Assembly (NCBI GenBank): GCA_016234745.1
Contig: JACRAR010000036.1
Coordinates: 1-64,000, forward strand
DNA length: 64,000 nt
Source of the DNA: Betaproteobacteria bacterium
Lineage (GTDB): Bacteria; Pseudomonadota; Gammaproteobacteria; Burkholderiales; Rhodocyclaceae
Reading direction: 5' to 3'
Shown here: positions 56,914 through 64,000 of the stretch, one piece after another
Position numbering within the stretch: position 1 is the stretch's first letter
Layout: every line of letters begins with the position of its first letter
Program-made: the position numbers and the translations under genes
Notes under the pieces: generated by a model
The model's database searches: none
Told to the model about the DNA's origin: nothing
What the model saw: the letters and a program-made list of their open reading frames with translations, nothing else

Positions 56914-58227
56914 TCAGGAACTGAGCCTATTGTGCCACAAATTGGCGATGTCAAGCAACTCCGCAGTCTCAATGACAAGCAATTTTCCGTCGGAGACGCG
57001 GGCCTCTCCGCCAATCCAGACATGGCTGACATGTTCGCGACCAGCAACGTGAACCAAATGCGATGCAGGGTCGAAGCAGGGTGCAAGACTGGCATCGTCG
57101 AATGCGACAGCACAAATGTCGGCCAGCTTCCCGGGTTCCAGCGAACCTATGCATTTGTCTTGGCCAAGCGCGGCGGCGCCGTTGATCGTGGCCATGCGCA
57201 GCGCGGCATGGGCATCCAGGACAGTGGCATCGCCTGCCGAAACTTTGGCGAGCAGTGCGGCATGATTCATCTCGCGGAACAAGTCCAAGCGGTTGTTGCT
57301 GGCAGCTCCGTCGCTGCCCAGCCCAATCCTGACGCCGCGTTGCGCGAGGTCAACGACGGGCGCGCTGCCGTGGCCCAGCTTCATGTTGGAAGTTGGGCAA
57401 TGCGCGATGCTGCAGCATTGCTCGGCGAGTAAAGCGATTTCGTTGGCTTCGAGGCGCACCGCATCCACTGCAATCATGGAGGGGCCAAGCAATCCCAGTC
57501 GGCGCAGTCGTTCCAGTGGTCGCACTCCATGCTGCTGGACGCTCTCCTCGATTTCTTGGATGCTTTCATGCAGATGGATATGAATCGGCAAGTCGAGCTG
57601 GGCGGCAAGCGTGGCGATGCGCTCGAAGCTTTTGTCGGAGACGCTGCGCGGCGCGTGCGGTGCCATGCAAAAAGAGATCAGGGGTTGATCCAGCAGGGAA
57701 TCGCGTGCAGCCAAGCCCTTGCTCAGGTAGTCGTCGGCATCGGCGGCATAGCTGCTGGGAAATTCCATTGTCAGGATTCCCAGAGTGGCGCGCATGCCAA
57801 GGCGCACTGCCGCTTCAGCAGCCTGCCCGGGGTAAAAGTACATGTCATTGAAGCAGGTGACACCGCCACGCAACATCTCGGCACAGGCCAGCATGGTGCC
57901 GTCGCGGACAAAGTCGGGAGAAACCAGGCGGATTTCGGCGGGCCGGATGCGCTGGTTGCGCCAATCCGCGAAATTGATGTCATCCGCATAGCCGCGCAGC
58001 AAGGTCATGGCGGCGTGCGCATGCAGGTTGATCAGTCCAGGCAGCAGCACGTGGCTGCTCAGCGACAGCTTCCGGCGGGGCAGGAATTGCGTCTTTGCAA
58101 GCTCGGCCGGCGCCAGTCCGACTATGCGCCCGGCATTGATGGCCAGGGCATGGTGCTCGAGCGTCACGTCACTGGGTTCAATCGGGATGATCCAGCGCGC
58201 TTCGATCAATAGATCTATTTCCTGCAT
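56914..58227 (-). CDS. mtaD: amidohydrolase, 5-methylthioadenosine/S-adenosylhomocysteine deaminase type
   Basis: This 437-residue TRZ/ATZ-family amidohydrolase has the metal-binding HxH in LPGLINLHAHAAMTLLRG near 62, HIHLHESIQE near 215 (His), HCPTSNMKLGHG near 280, and RIGLGSDGAASNN near 303 (Asp). Members deaminate methylthioadenosine or S-adenosylhomocysteine. Chlorohydrolases such as AtzA share the fold. In betaproteobacteria an mtaD-type gene next to ubiG fits SAM recycling. Its stop lies within an 8-bp hairpin (56901-56927) that lacks a T-run. Confidence 0.88.
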   Translation of the reverse strand: MQEIDLLIEARWIIPIEPSDVTLEHHALAINAGRIVGLAPAELAKTQFLPRRKLSLSSHVLLPGLINLHAHAAMTLLRGYADDINFADWRNQRIRPAEIRLVSPDFVRDGTMLACAEMLRGGVTCFNDMYFYPGQAAEAAVRLGMRATLGILTMEFPSSYAADADDYLSKGLAARDSLLDQPLISFCMAPHAPRSVSDKSFERIATLAAQLDLPIHIHLHESIQEIEESVQQHGVRPLERLRRLGLLGPSMIAVDAVRLEANEIALLAEQCCSIAHCPTSNMKLGHGSAPVVDLAQRGVRIGLGSDGAASNNRLDLFREMNHAALLAKVSAGDATVLDAHAALRMATINGAAALGQDKCIGSLEPGKLADICAVAFDDASLAPCFDPASHLVHVAGREHVSHVWIGGEARVSDGKLLVIETAELLDIANLWHNRLSS

Positions 58228-58246
58228 GGCTACGCCTACCCGGTTG

Positions 58247-58274
58247 AAAAAAAACCCCGCCAGCAGGCGGGGTT
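58247..58274 (-). terminator. intrinsic terminator after the second ompA-family gene
   Basis: On the minus strand the stem AACCCCGCC pairs with GGCGGGGTT across a 4-base loop and is followed by eight T. It terminates the ompA-family transcript just before the amidohydrolase gene. Confidence 0.88.
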
Positions 58275-58296
58275 GGATGAATCGAAACGTTTGCCC

Positions 58297-59004
58297 TTAC
58301 TTGGCCGGACCCTTGACTTCAACCACGACGCGGCGGTTCGGTGCCAAGCACTCGATCATTTTCTTGCGCGGCAGATTGTCGGCGCACTTGGGCACGCCTT
58401 GGGCCGGCTGGGTTTTACCCGCGCCCATGGTCTCTGTCACCTTGGCATCGACACCTTTGCCGACCAGGTATCCCTTGACCGCATCGGCACGCTTTTCAGA
58501 CAGTTTCTGATTGTATTGCGCGGAACCGAGACGGTCGGTATGGCCGGTGATCATGACCAGGCGCACCGCTGCACAAGTGCCGAGCTTGCCAACCACTTCC
58601 TTGTCCAGCTTGGCTTTGGCCGCGAGTGTCAGGACAGCCTTGTTGAAGGTAAAAGTTTCATCGCTGGTGAGCGTTGCGGAAAAGTCGCATTTCTTTGCTG
58701 CCGGCGGTGGAGCTACGGGCGCCGCCGGCTTGGTTTCAACTGGCTTGGCAACCGCAACCCGCTTGGGTTCTTCCTTCTTGACCAAATCGGGATCGCATTC
58801 GCTGATTGCCATGGCCGGCGTCCACGAATTTGTGCGCCAGCACAGGCCGAATCCGCTGCGCACCACGACGCCACGCTGATCGACGGCATAACCCTTGATC
58901 GAATCCGTCAGGACGATGTCCTTGCTTTGGGCTTGCGCTGCAGAAATACACAGCGTTGAGCCGAGGAGGGCCAGCAGCCCCAATTTTGCGGTATTGATGT
59001 TCAA
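58297..59004 (-). CDS. OmpA-family outer-membrane protein (paralogue)
   Basis: This 235-residue protein has a signal peptide (MNINTAKLGLLALLGSTLCI, cleaved after AQA), then RGVVVRSGFGLCWRTNSW and WTPAMAISECDPDLV, a proline-rich hinge, and an OmpA domain with GHTDRLGSAQYNQKLSEKRA. The start codon is TTG at 59004 with AAGGGAG 7 bases upstream. It is a paralogue of the gene at 56158, and the two flank the amidohydrolase. A strong terminator follows. Confidence 0.93.
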   Translation of the reverse strand: MNINTAKLGLLALLGSTLCISAAQAQSKDIVLTDSIKGYAVDQRGVVVRSGFGLCWRTNSWTPAMAISECDPDLVKKEEPKRVAVAKPVETKPAAPVAPPPAAKKCDFSATLTSDETFTFNKAVLTLAAKAKLDKEVVGKLGTCAAVRLVMITGHTDRLGSAQYNQKLSEKRADAVKGYLVGKGVDAKVTETMGAGKTQPAQGVPKCADNLPRKKMIECLAPNRRVVVEVKGPAK

Positions 59005-59169
59005 AGTAACACTCCCTTAAAAACCTTGCCGAGCGGCCGAATTGACCGCCTCCGAATGACACTGAATTTAAGCATAAAATTGGTGCAGATACAATCCCAG
59101 CATGATTTACCCTCGCGTCATTTATCCTGACAGCATAGTTGCAACGGCGCCGCAAACTGTTACCTGGTT

Positions 59170-59637
59170 TCAGCGGTATTCGGGAAAAATTTTCTCGAGC
59201 AGCTTCACCAGCGTGAGTTGTTCCTTCGCGCTGAGGTTCGCTGCGAGGCGCTGCTCGTGCTCGGCGACCAGGCGCTGCAGTTTTTTCAACAGGGCCTTTC
59301 CGGCCGGCGTGAGTTGCAACGCGTTGGAGCGGCGGTCGCCGGCGGCGCTGCGCCGTTCGACCAGCGCGCGGCGTTCCAGATTGTCGACCAGGGAGACCAC
59401 AGTGGAACGGTCCAGACGCGTCGCCCTGGCCAACTCGGTCTGTTTGAGTCCCGGGTTGGCCTCGATGATGACCAGCGCGCCAAACAGGCCGGGGCTGATC
59501 TCATAACTCCCCAGGGTCTGCGCAAAATCGCGAAAGATCGCGATCTGCGCCAGGCGCAATTGATAGCCGATCAGGTCGGGCAGGGCGCCGAAGGTAATTT
59601 CCGCAGCCGGGTCGCGCAGCTTGGTTTTTGGCGGCAT
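59170..59637 (-). CDS. MarR-family transcriptional regulator
   Basis: This 155-residue protein is a winged helix-turn-helix MarR member. The recognition helix region is LKQTELARATRLDRSTVVSL near 65, followed by the wing RRSAAGDRRSNALQLT. MarR repressors sense phenolic or other small acids and release divergent operons. It is divergent from the Liv-type importer at 59822, which it probably controls. The 184-base gap between them contains a TATGAT -10 at 59755-59760 for the importer. Confidence 0.9.
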   Translation of the reverse strand: MPPKTKLRDPAAEITFGALPDLIGYQLRLAQIAIFRDFAQTLGSYEISPGLFGALVIIEANPGLKQTELARATRLDRSTVVSLVDNLERRALVERRSAAGDRRSNALQLTPAGKALLKKLQRLVAEHEQRLAANLSAKEQLTLVKLLEKIFPEYR

Positions 59638-59754
59638 CAGTCGCTAAAGGTATGGTTGGATGTCAAACAGTATGCTATCAAGCAAAGCAGCGGGGAGCAA
59701 GCCGGCGGCTGGCGCACTCCCCCTGCAAGGCGAGCCAAGTACAGCCAAATAGGT

Positions 59755-59760
59755 TATGAT
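59755..59760 (+). promoter_or_regulatory. -10 box of the Liv-type importer operon
   Basis: TATGAT lies 61 bases before the binding-protein ATG, in the gap shared with the divergent MarR gene. No convincing -35 is visible, as for operons that need an activator or de-repression. Confidence 0.35.
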
Positions 59761-59821
59761 TTCGCCAGCTGACGTGGATTGCCAGCGGGCCTTATTCAAC
59801 ATCATTGCTAGGAGAAATCGG

Positions 59822-61030
59822 ATGAACAACTTCAATCGGCGGGATTTTCTGAAAACGGGTGCGGCACTGGCTGGCTTGTCTGGAGCGGGACTGGCAGGCG
59901 CACTCTTGCCGGCGTCCATGGCCCAGGCACAATCCACGGCCGGCAAGATCCGCGTTGGCCTGATGTTGCCTTATACCGGCACCTATACGCCCCTGGGCGT
60001 GGCGATCACCAACGGCTTCAAGCTGGCGGTGCAGGAACGCGGCGGCAAGCTGGGCGGGCGCGAGGTGGAATATTTTGTCGTCGATGACGAATCCAATCCG
60101 GCCAAGGCGCCGGAGAACACCAACAAGCTGATTCAGCGCGACAAGGTCGATGTGCTGGTCGGCACGGTGCACTCCGGCGTGGCGCTGGGCATGGCCAAGA
60201 TCGTGCGCGAGGCAGGCGTAATCTGGATCAACCCGAACGCCGGCGCCGACGAGGTGACCGGAGCGCTGTGCGCGCCGAACATCTTCCGCACCTCGTTTTC
60301 GAACTGGCAGAACACTTACGCACTGGGCAAGGTGGTCAAACAGCGCGGACACAAGACGGCGGTGTTCATCACCCACAAATATGCTGCCGGCGACCAGATG
60401 ATGGCCAGCTTCAAGGACGCCTTCGAGAAGGAGGGCGGCAAGGTCGTCAAGGAACTCTATCTGCCCTTCCCGCAGGTTGAATTTCAGGCGTTGCTAACTG
60501 AGATCGCCAGCATCAAGCCGGACGCCGTCGCGGCGTTCTTTTCCGGTGGCGCTGCGGTCAAGTTCATCAAGGATTACCAGGCGGCCGGCCTCAAGGGCAA
60601 GATTCCGCTGTTCGGGCCGGGTTTTCTCACTGACGGCGTGCTCGAGGAAGTCGGCGATGCCGCGGATGGCATGGAAACCACGTTGCATTACGCCGACGGC
60701 CTGGATACGAAAAAGGACAACGCCTTCCGCCTGGCCTATGTCAAAGCCTACAAGCTGCAGCCCGACGTGTTTGCCGTGCAGGGCTACGATGCGGGACAAC
60801 TGCTTGCTGCCGGCCTCGATACGGTCAAGGGCGACATCAACAACAAGGCGGCCCTGATCAAGGCCATGGAAGCGGCCAAGATCGACAGCCCGCGTGGCGT
60901 GTGGACGCTTTCCAAGGCGCACAACCCGGTACAGGACATCTACCTGCGCAAGGTGGTGGGCAAGCAGAACAAGGTCATGGGCGTGGCGTCGAAGGCACTG
61001 GCCGATCCTGCCCACGGCTGCAAGGCCTGA
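59822..61030 (+). CDS. ABC-type branched-chain amino acid/aromatic acid binding protein (Tat-exported)
   Basis: This 402-residue Peripla_BP_6 protein has a twin-arginine signal, FNRRDFLKTGAALAGLSGAG, ending near SMAQAQ, so it is exported folded. The mature part (GKIRVGLMLPYTGTY onwards) is typical of LivJ/LivK-like proteins, many of which in betaproteobacteria bind aromatic or aliphatic acids. GGAG-type signal AGGAG lies 8 bases before the ATG at 59822. It is first of an operon with permeases and ATPases. Confidence 0.92.
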   Translation: MNNFNRRDFLKTGAALAGLSGAGLAGALLPASMAQAQSTAGKIRVGLMLPYTGTYTPLGVAITNGFKLAVQERGGKLGGREVEYFVVDDESNPAKAPENTNKLIQRDKVDVLVGTVHSGVALGMAKIVREAGVIWINPNAGADEVTGALCAPNIFRTSFSNWQNTYALGKVVKQRGHKTAVFITHKYAAGDQMMASFKDAFEKEGGKVVKELYLPFPQVEFQALLTEIASIKPDAVAAFFSGGAAVKFIKDYQAAGLKGKIPLFGPGFLTDGVLEEVGDAADGMETTLHYADGLDTKKDNAFRLAYVKAYKLQPDVFAVQGYDAGQLLAAGLDTVKGDINNKAALIKAMEAAKIDSPRGVWTLSKAHNPVQDIYLRKVVGKQNKVMGVASKALADPAHGCKA

Positions 61031-61049
61031 CCTTATTTTGTGGAGCAGA

Positions 61050-61080
61050 ACGGCGGCAGTTTTCTGCCGCCGTCTTTTTT
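61050..61080 (+). terminator. intrinsic terminator between binding protein and permease genes
   Basis: A perfect 10-bp stem, ACGGCGGCAG with a TTTT loop, is followed by CTTTTTT. It sits 20 bases after the binding-protein stop and 14 before livH. Partial readthrough would give excess binding protein over membrane parts, a common ABC strategy. Confidence 0.88.
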
Positions 61081-61093
61081 AGAGCGCGGCTAA

Positions 61094-61960
61094 ATGGATT
61101 TTGCCTTTGTCCTCATCCAGTTGCTCAATGGCCTGCAATACGGCCTGCTGCTGTTCCTGGTGGCGAGCGGGCTGACGCTGGTGTTCGGGATCATGGGCAT
61201 CGTCAATCTGGCCCATGGCAGTTTCTACATGATCGGGGCATATCTGGCCTGGTCGCTGGCCGGCATGCTGGACAGCTTCGCCGCGGCCATCCTGCTTGGC
61301 GTTCCGCTCACGGTGGTCCTCGGCATGGGACTGGAGCGGCTGCTGTTCCAGCACCTCTACCATCGCGACCATCTCTACCAGGTGCTGCTGACCTACGGCC
61401 TGATCCTGGTCTTCGAGGAACTGCGCAGCGTGATCTGGGGGGACGATGTGCATGGCGTGGCGGTGCCGGCGCTGCTGTCCGGTTCGATTCCGCTCACTGA
61501 CAACCTGTCCTACCCGATTTACCGTCTGGTGATTTCGGGTTTCTGCCTGCTGCTCGCCGCCGCTCTTTACTGGCTGATTCAGAAAACCCGCCTGGGCATG
61601 ATGATTCGTGCCGGTTCAAGCAATCGCGAGATGGTGCAGGCGCTCGGCATCAACATCAAGATGCTCTACACCCTGGTGTTCGCCCTTGGCGTGGCGCTGG
61701 CCGCCTTTGCCGGGATGATCGCGGCGCCGGTGTCGTCGGTCTACCCCAACATGGGCGCCCAGGTGCTCATCATCTGTTTCGTCGTGGTGGTCATCGGCGG
61801 CATCGGCTCGGTCTGGGGCGCCTTGCTGGCCTCGATCCTGATCGGCATGACAGATACTTTCGGCAAGGTGCTGCTGCCCGAATACGCGGGCATGTCGACC
61901 TATTTGCTCATGGTGCTGGTGCTGCTGTGGCGGCCTGAAGGCCTGTTCAAGCGCGGCTGA
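61094..61960 (+). CDS. livH: Liv-type ABC transporter permease LivH
   Basis: This 288-residue inner-membrane permease has about eight hydrophobic helices and the LivH segments GLQYGLLLFLVASGLTLVFG near 13 and GIMGIVNLAHGSFYMIGAYL near 33. The cytoplasmic coupling region GIGSVWGALLASILIGM is near 236. It pairs with LivM to form the membrane channel for the Tat-exported binding protein. It is followed after 6 bases by livM. Confidence 0.92.
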   Translation: MDFAFVLIQLLNGLQYGLLLFLVASGLTLVFGIMGIVNLAHGSFYMIGAYLAWSLAGMLDSFAAAILLGVPLTVVLGMGLERLLFQHLYHRDHLYQVLLTYGLILVFEELRSVIWGDDVHGVAVPALLSGSIPLTDNLSYPIYRLVISGFCLLLAAALYWLIQKTRLGMMIRAGSSNREMVQALGINIKMLYTLVFALGVALAAFAGMIAAPVSSVYPNMGAQVLIICFVVVVIGGIGSVWGALLASILIGMTDTFGKVLLPEYAGMSTYLLMVLVLLWRPEGLFKRG

Positions 61961-61966
61961 GCGAAG

Positions 61967-62953
61967 ATGCGATCCAAGCTCACCCCCGTGATCCTGTTTG
62001 TTGCCGTGCTTCTGCTCGTGGCATTTCCTTTTGTCGGCGAAAAGTTTTACATCCAGCTCATCGCGAAAGTCATGATCATGGCGATTTTCGCCATGAGCCT
62101 CGACTTGCTGGTGGGGTATACCGGCTTGGTCAGCCTTGGCCACGCGGCCTTCTTCGGCCTGGCCGGCTATGTCCTGGCCAAGGCCGCACCGCAATATGCC
62201 GCGGCGAATTTTTGGACCACCCTGCCGCTGGCGCTGGGCGCCTGTGCCGTCTTCGCACTGTTCACCGGCTTCCTGGTGCTGCGCACCAGCGGCATCTATT
62301 TCATCATGGTGACCCTGGCGTTTTCCCAGATGCTGTTCTTCGTGTTCCATGACACGCCGTTCGGGGGCGGTTCCGACGGCATCTATATCTATGCCAAGCC
62401 GGAAATCAAGATCGGCGAGACCGCGCTGCTTGACCTCGAAGACTTCAAGGTGCTGTACTGGTTCACGCTGGGTCTCATGACCTTGGTTTATCTGTTCCTG
62501 CACCGGGTGCTCGATTCCAATTTCGGCCGCGCGCTGATTGGCATCAAGACCAACGAGCACCGTCTGCGTGCGCTGGGTTTTCCGACTTTCCGCTACAAGC
62601 TGGCCAGCTACATGCTCTCCGGCACCCTGGCCGGACTGGCGGGCTATCTCGCGGCGCTGCAGTTCGGTTTCGTCAATCCGGAGATCCTCAGCTGGCACAT
62701 CTCCGGCAGCGTCCTGATGATGGTGATTCTCGGTGGCATGGGCAGTCTGCACGGGGCGGCGCTCGGTGCGTTCGTCTTCATCCTGCTGCAGGAAATGCTT
62801 TCCAACCAATCCTGGTTCGGCCCCGTCGCCAAACACTGGCAGCTGGCCATGGGTGTCTTCATCATCGCCGTGGCGCTGCTCCTGCCGCACGGTCTGGTGG
62901 GACTCGGCAGCACCCTCAAGAACCGGCGCAAGAGGGCCGGCGGCCATGGCTGA
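61967..62953 (+). CDS. livM: Liv-type ABC transporter permease LivM
   Basis: This 328-residue permease has the LivM signatures LDLLVGYTGLVSLGHAAFFG near 45, LVLRTSGIYFIMVTLAFSQM near 100, and GGMGSLHGAALGAFVFILLQ near 258. About ten hydrophobic helices are visible. It overlaps the livG start by 8 bases. The transported solute is not determined by this subunit. Confidence 0.92.
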   Translation: MRSKLTPVILFVAVLLLVAFPFVGEKFYIQLIAKVMIMAIFAMSLDLLVGYTGLVSLGHAAFFGLAGYVLAKAAPQYAAANFWTTLPLALGACAVFALFTGFLVLRTSGIYFIMVTLAFSQMLFFVFHDTPFGGGSDGIYIYAKPEIKIGETALLDLEDFKVLYWFTLGLMTLVYLFLHRVLDSNFGRALIGIKTNEHRLRALGFPTFRYKLASYMLSGTLAGLAGYLAALQFGFVNPEILSWHISGSVLMMVILGGMGSLHGAALGAFVFILLQEMLSNQSWFGPVAKHWQLAMGVFIIAVALLLPHGLVGLGSTLKNRRKRAGGHG

Positions 62954-63725
62954 TCCCGTCCTGCGCGTCGAGAATCTTACCAAGCTGTTCGGCGGCCTGG
63001 CCGCCGTCAATGACGTTTCGCTGGACCTGCACCTGGGGCAGGTCCATGCGGTGATCGGACCGAACGGCGCCGGCAAGTCGACCCTGACCAACCTGATTTC
63101 GGGCGAACTCACACCGACCTCGGGATCGATCCGCTATCTGGCGCACGGCGAGGGCGAATTCGACCTGGCCGGCCTGTCTTCCGACCGCATCTCGCGCCTG
63201 GGAATAGGCCGCAGTTTCCAGAAGACCAACATTTTTTTGCCCTTTACCGCCTTCGAGAACTGCCGCCTGGCGGCACAGTCGCGGCAGCAGCGCGCCTGGC
63301 GGATTTTCCGCGGCGCCAGCCGTTATGCCGACGTCAATGCCATCGCCGAGCACTCCCTGCAGTCCGCGGGTCTGGCCGAACGCGGTCAGGTCAATGCGGC
63401 CATGCTCTCCCACGGCGAGCAGCGTCAGCTCGAAATCGCCATGTGCCTGGCGACCCAGCCGCGCATCCTGCTCATGGACGAGCCGCTGGCCGGCATGGGC
63501 CCGCAGGAATCGTTGCGCATCGTCGCACTGATCCGGCAACTGGCTGCCGAGCATGCCATCCTGCTCATCGAACACGACATGGATGCAGTGTTTGCGGTGG
63601 CGCATTGCTTGACGGTGATGGTCAACGGTGAAGTCATCGAATCCGGAACGCCGCAGGCGGTGCGCGCCAGCGCGCATGTGCAGCAGGCCTATCTGGGCGA
63701 GGCGCACGGAGACACGCATGACTGA
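62946..63725 (+). CDS. livG: Liv-type ABC transporter ATPase LivG
   Basis: This 259-residue ATPase has Walker A GPNGAGKST near residue 38, the signature loop MLSHGEQRQLEIAM near 157, and Walker B ILLMDEPLAGMG near 175 with the H-loop LIEHDMDAVF after. The signature reads LSHGEQ instead of LSGGQQ, which is common in LivG. I chose the ATG at 62946. It overlaps both livM and the next gene. Confidence 0.93.
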   Translation: MADPVLRVENLTKLFGGLAAVNDVSLDLHLGQVHAVIGPNGAGKSTLTNLISGELTPTSGSIRYLAHGEGEFDLAGLSSDRISRLGIGRSFQKTNIFLPFTAFENCRLAAQSRQQRAWRIFRGASRYADVNAIAEHSLQSAGLAERGQVNAAMLSHGEQRQLEIAMCLATQPRILLMDEPLAGMGPQESLRIVALIRQLAAEHAILLIEHDMDAVFAVAHCLTVMVNGEVIESGTPQAVRASAHVQQAYLGEAHGDTHD

Positions 63726-64000
63726 ACTGGATCGTCCTCGCACTGCCTCTTCAGCCGAGATTCTGCTGCAGGCCAGCGGCCTCCATACCTATTACGGCGC
63801 GAGCCATATTTTGCATGGCGTCGATTTCCATATCCGCCAGGGCGAGGCCATCGGCCTGATGGGGCGCAATGGCATGGGCAAGACCACTTTGATCCGTTCC
63901 CTGCTGGGGCATGTGCAGCCACGCCAAGGCTGCGTGAACTGGCGCGGCGCAGAGGTGACACAGGCAGCGCCGCACCGCATCGCGCGCCTGGGCGCGGCCT
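63718..64000 (+). CDS. livF: Liv-type ABC transporter ATPase LivF (partial, runs off window)
   Basis: The ATG at 63718 overlaps the livG stop. About 94 residues are visible, including the Walker A GRNGMGKTT near residue 48 and the LivF segment LHTYYGASHILHGVDF near 23. The frame remains open to the window end, so the signature and Walker B motifs lie beyond it. It completes the livHMGF set. Confidence 0.88.
   Translation, partial: MTELDRPRTASSAEILLQASGLHTYYGASHILHGVDFHIRQGEAIGLMGRNGMGKTTLIRSLLGHVQPRQGCVNWRGAEVTQAAPHRIARLGAA

Noticed and set aside
56878-56945. tRNA-like sequence (GGTTCGATTCC on the minus strand plus an 8-bp hairpin GGCTCAGT/ACTGAGCC)
   Set aside because: The bases around the T-loop-like segment do not form a 5-bp T stem, and no acceptor, D or anticodon arms can be drawn. 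The hairpin also lacks a T-run, so it is not called a terminator.
61616-63112. Minus-strand open frame antisense to livH, livM and livG
   Set aside because: Composition is Gln/His/Arg-rich, as expected from antisense reading of membrane-protein genes; no motifs.

Overview
This looks like chromosomal DNA of a GC-rich betaproteobacterium, probably Rhodocyclales or a neighbouring order. The evidence is the gene order rpsB-tsf-pyrH-frr-uppS-cdsA-dxr-rseP-bamA-skp-lpxD-fabZ-lpxA-lpxB-rnhB, the gph-ubiG-ompA block, and OmpA-family proteins carrying the 'GLCWRT..WTPAMAI.ECDPDLV' segment. No 16S rRNA, tRNA or CRISPR array was seen, so the genus cannot be fixed from the sequence alone.

Layout. 1-1827 (minus): the edge of an IS630-like transposase, then an AraC regulator followed by a glutathione S-transferase. 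2069-4972: a small conserved module and an HDOD protein (plus), convergent with a REC-SpoIIE phosphatase-HATPase fusion (minus). 5103-20843 (plus): a one-direction catabolic island. It holds a GntR/FCD regulator, AMP-forming acyl-CoA ligase, hydantoinase/ketone-carboxylase A and B subunits, acyl-CoA dehydrogenase, a split B12-dependent acyl-CoA mutase, a three-subunit molybdenum hydroxylase with its own MoaD-like protein, a class III CoA-transferase and a periplasmic binding protein. 20932-24090 (minus): HU, YfcG-like GST, a small membrane protein, a D-2-hydroxyacid dehydrogenase and a lipoprotein. 24348-30337 (minus): map-glnD-M1 peptidase operon. 30394-44841 (plus): translation, nucleotide, isoprenoid, outer-membrane assembly and lipid A genes. 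44838-49084: CopD-like protein, SpoU methyltransferase, Mn- and Co/Ni-type exporters, NfeD and an SPFH protein. 49091-54684: Bcr/CflA exporter and smpB (minus), diverging from ratA-rnfH and guaB-guaA (plus). 54695-59637 (minus): gph, ubiG, two OmpA-family proteins around an amidohydrolase, and a MarR regulator. 59822-64000 (plus): a complete Liv-type ABC importer whose last ATPase runs off the window.

The conserved middle of the window is ordinary housekeeping DNA. The part that deserves attention is the island at 5.1-20.8 kb. Its enzymes imply import of a small organic acid or heterocycle, molybdenum-dependent hydroxylation, ATP-dependent ring opening or carboxylation, CoA activation, B12-dependent carbon-skeleton rearrangement and dehydrogenation. 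The mutase keeps the Tyr/Arg pair that binds the free carboxylate of methylmalonyl-CoA. The dehydrogenase has Gly at the usual catalytic Glu and a Glu at the isovaleryl-CoA-dehydrogenase position. I know of no described pathway with exactly this set; its substrate is unknown and is left as inference.

Several genes have starts that differ from the longest open frame, and these were set from ribosome-binding sites, signal peptides or overlaps. Good intrinsic terminators or attenuators lie between guaB and guaA, after the Liv binding protein, and after each ompA gene.
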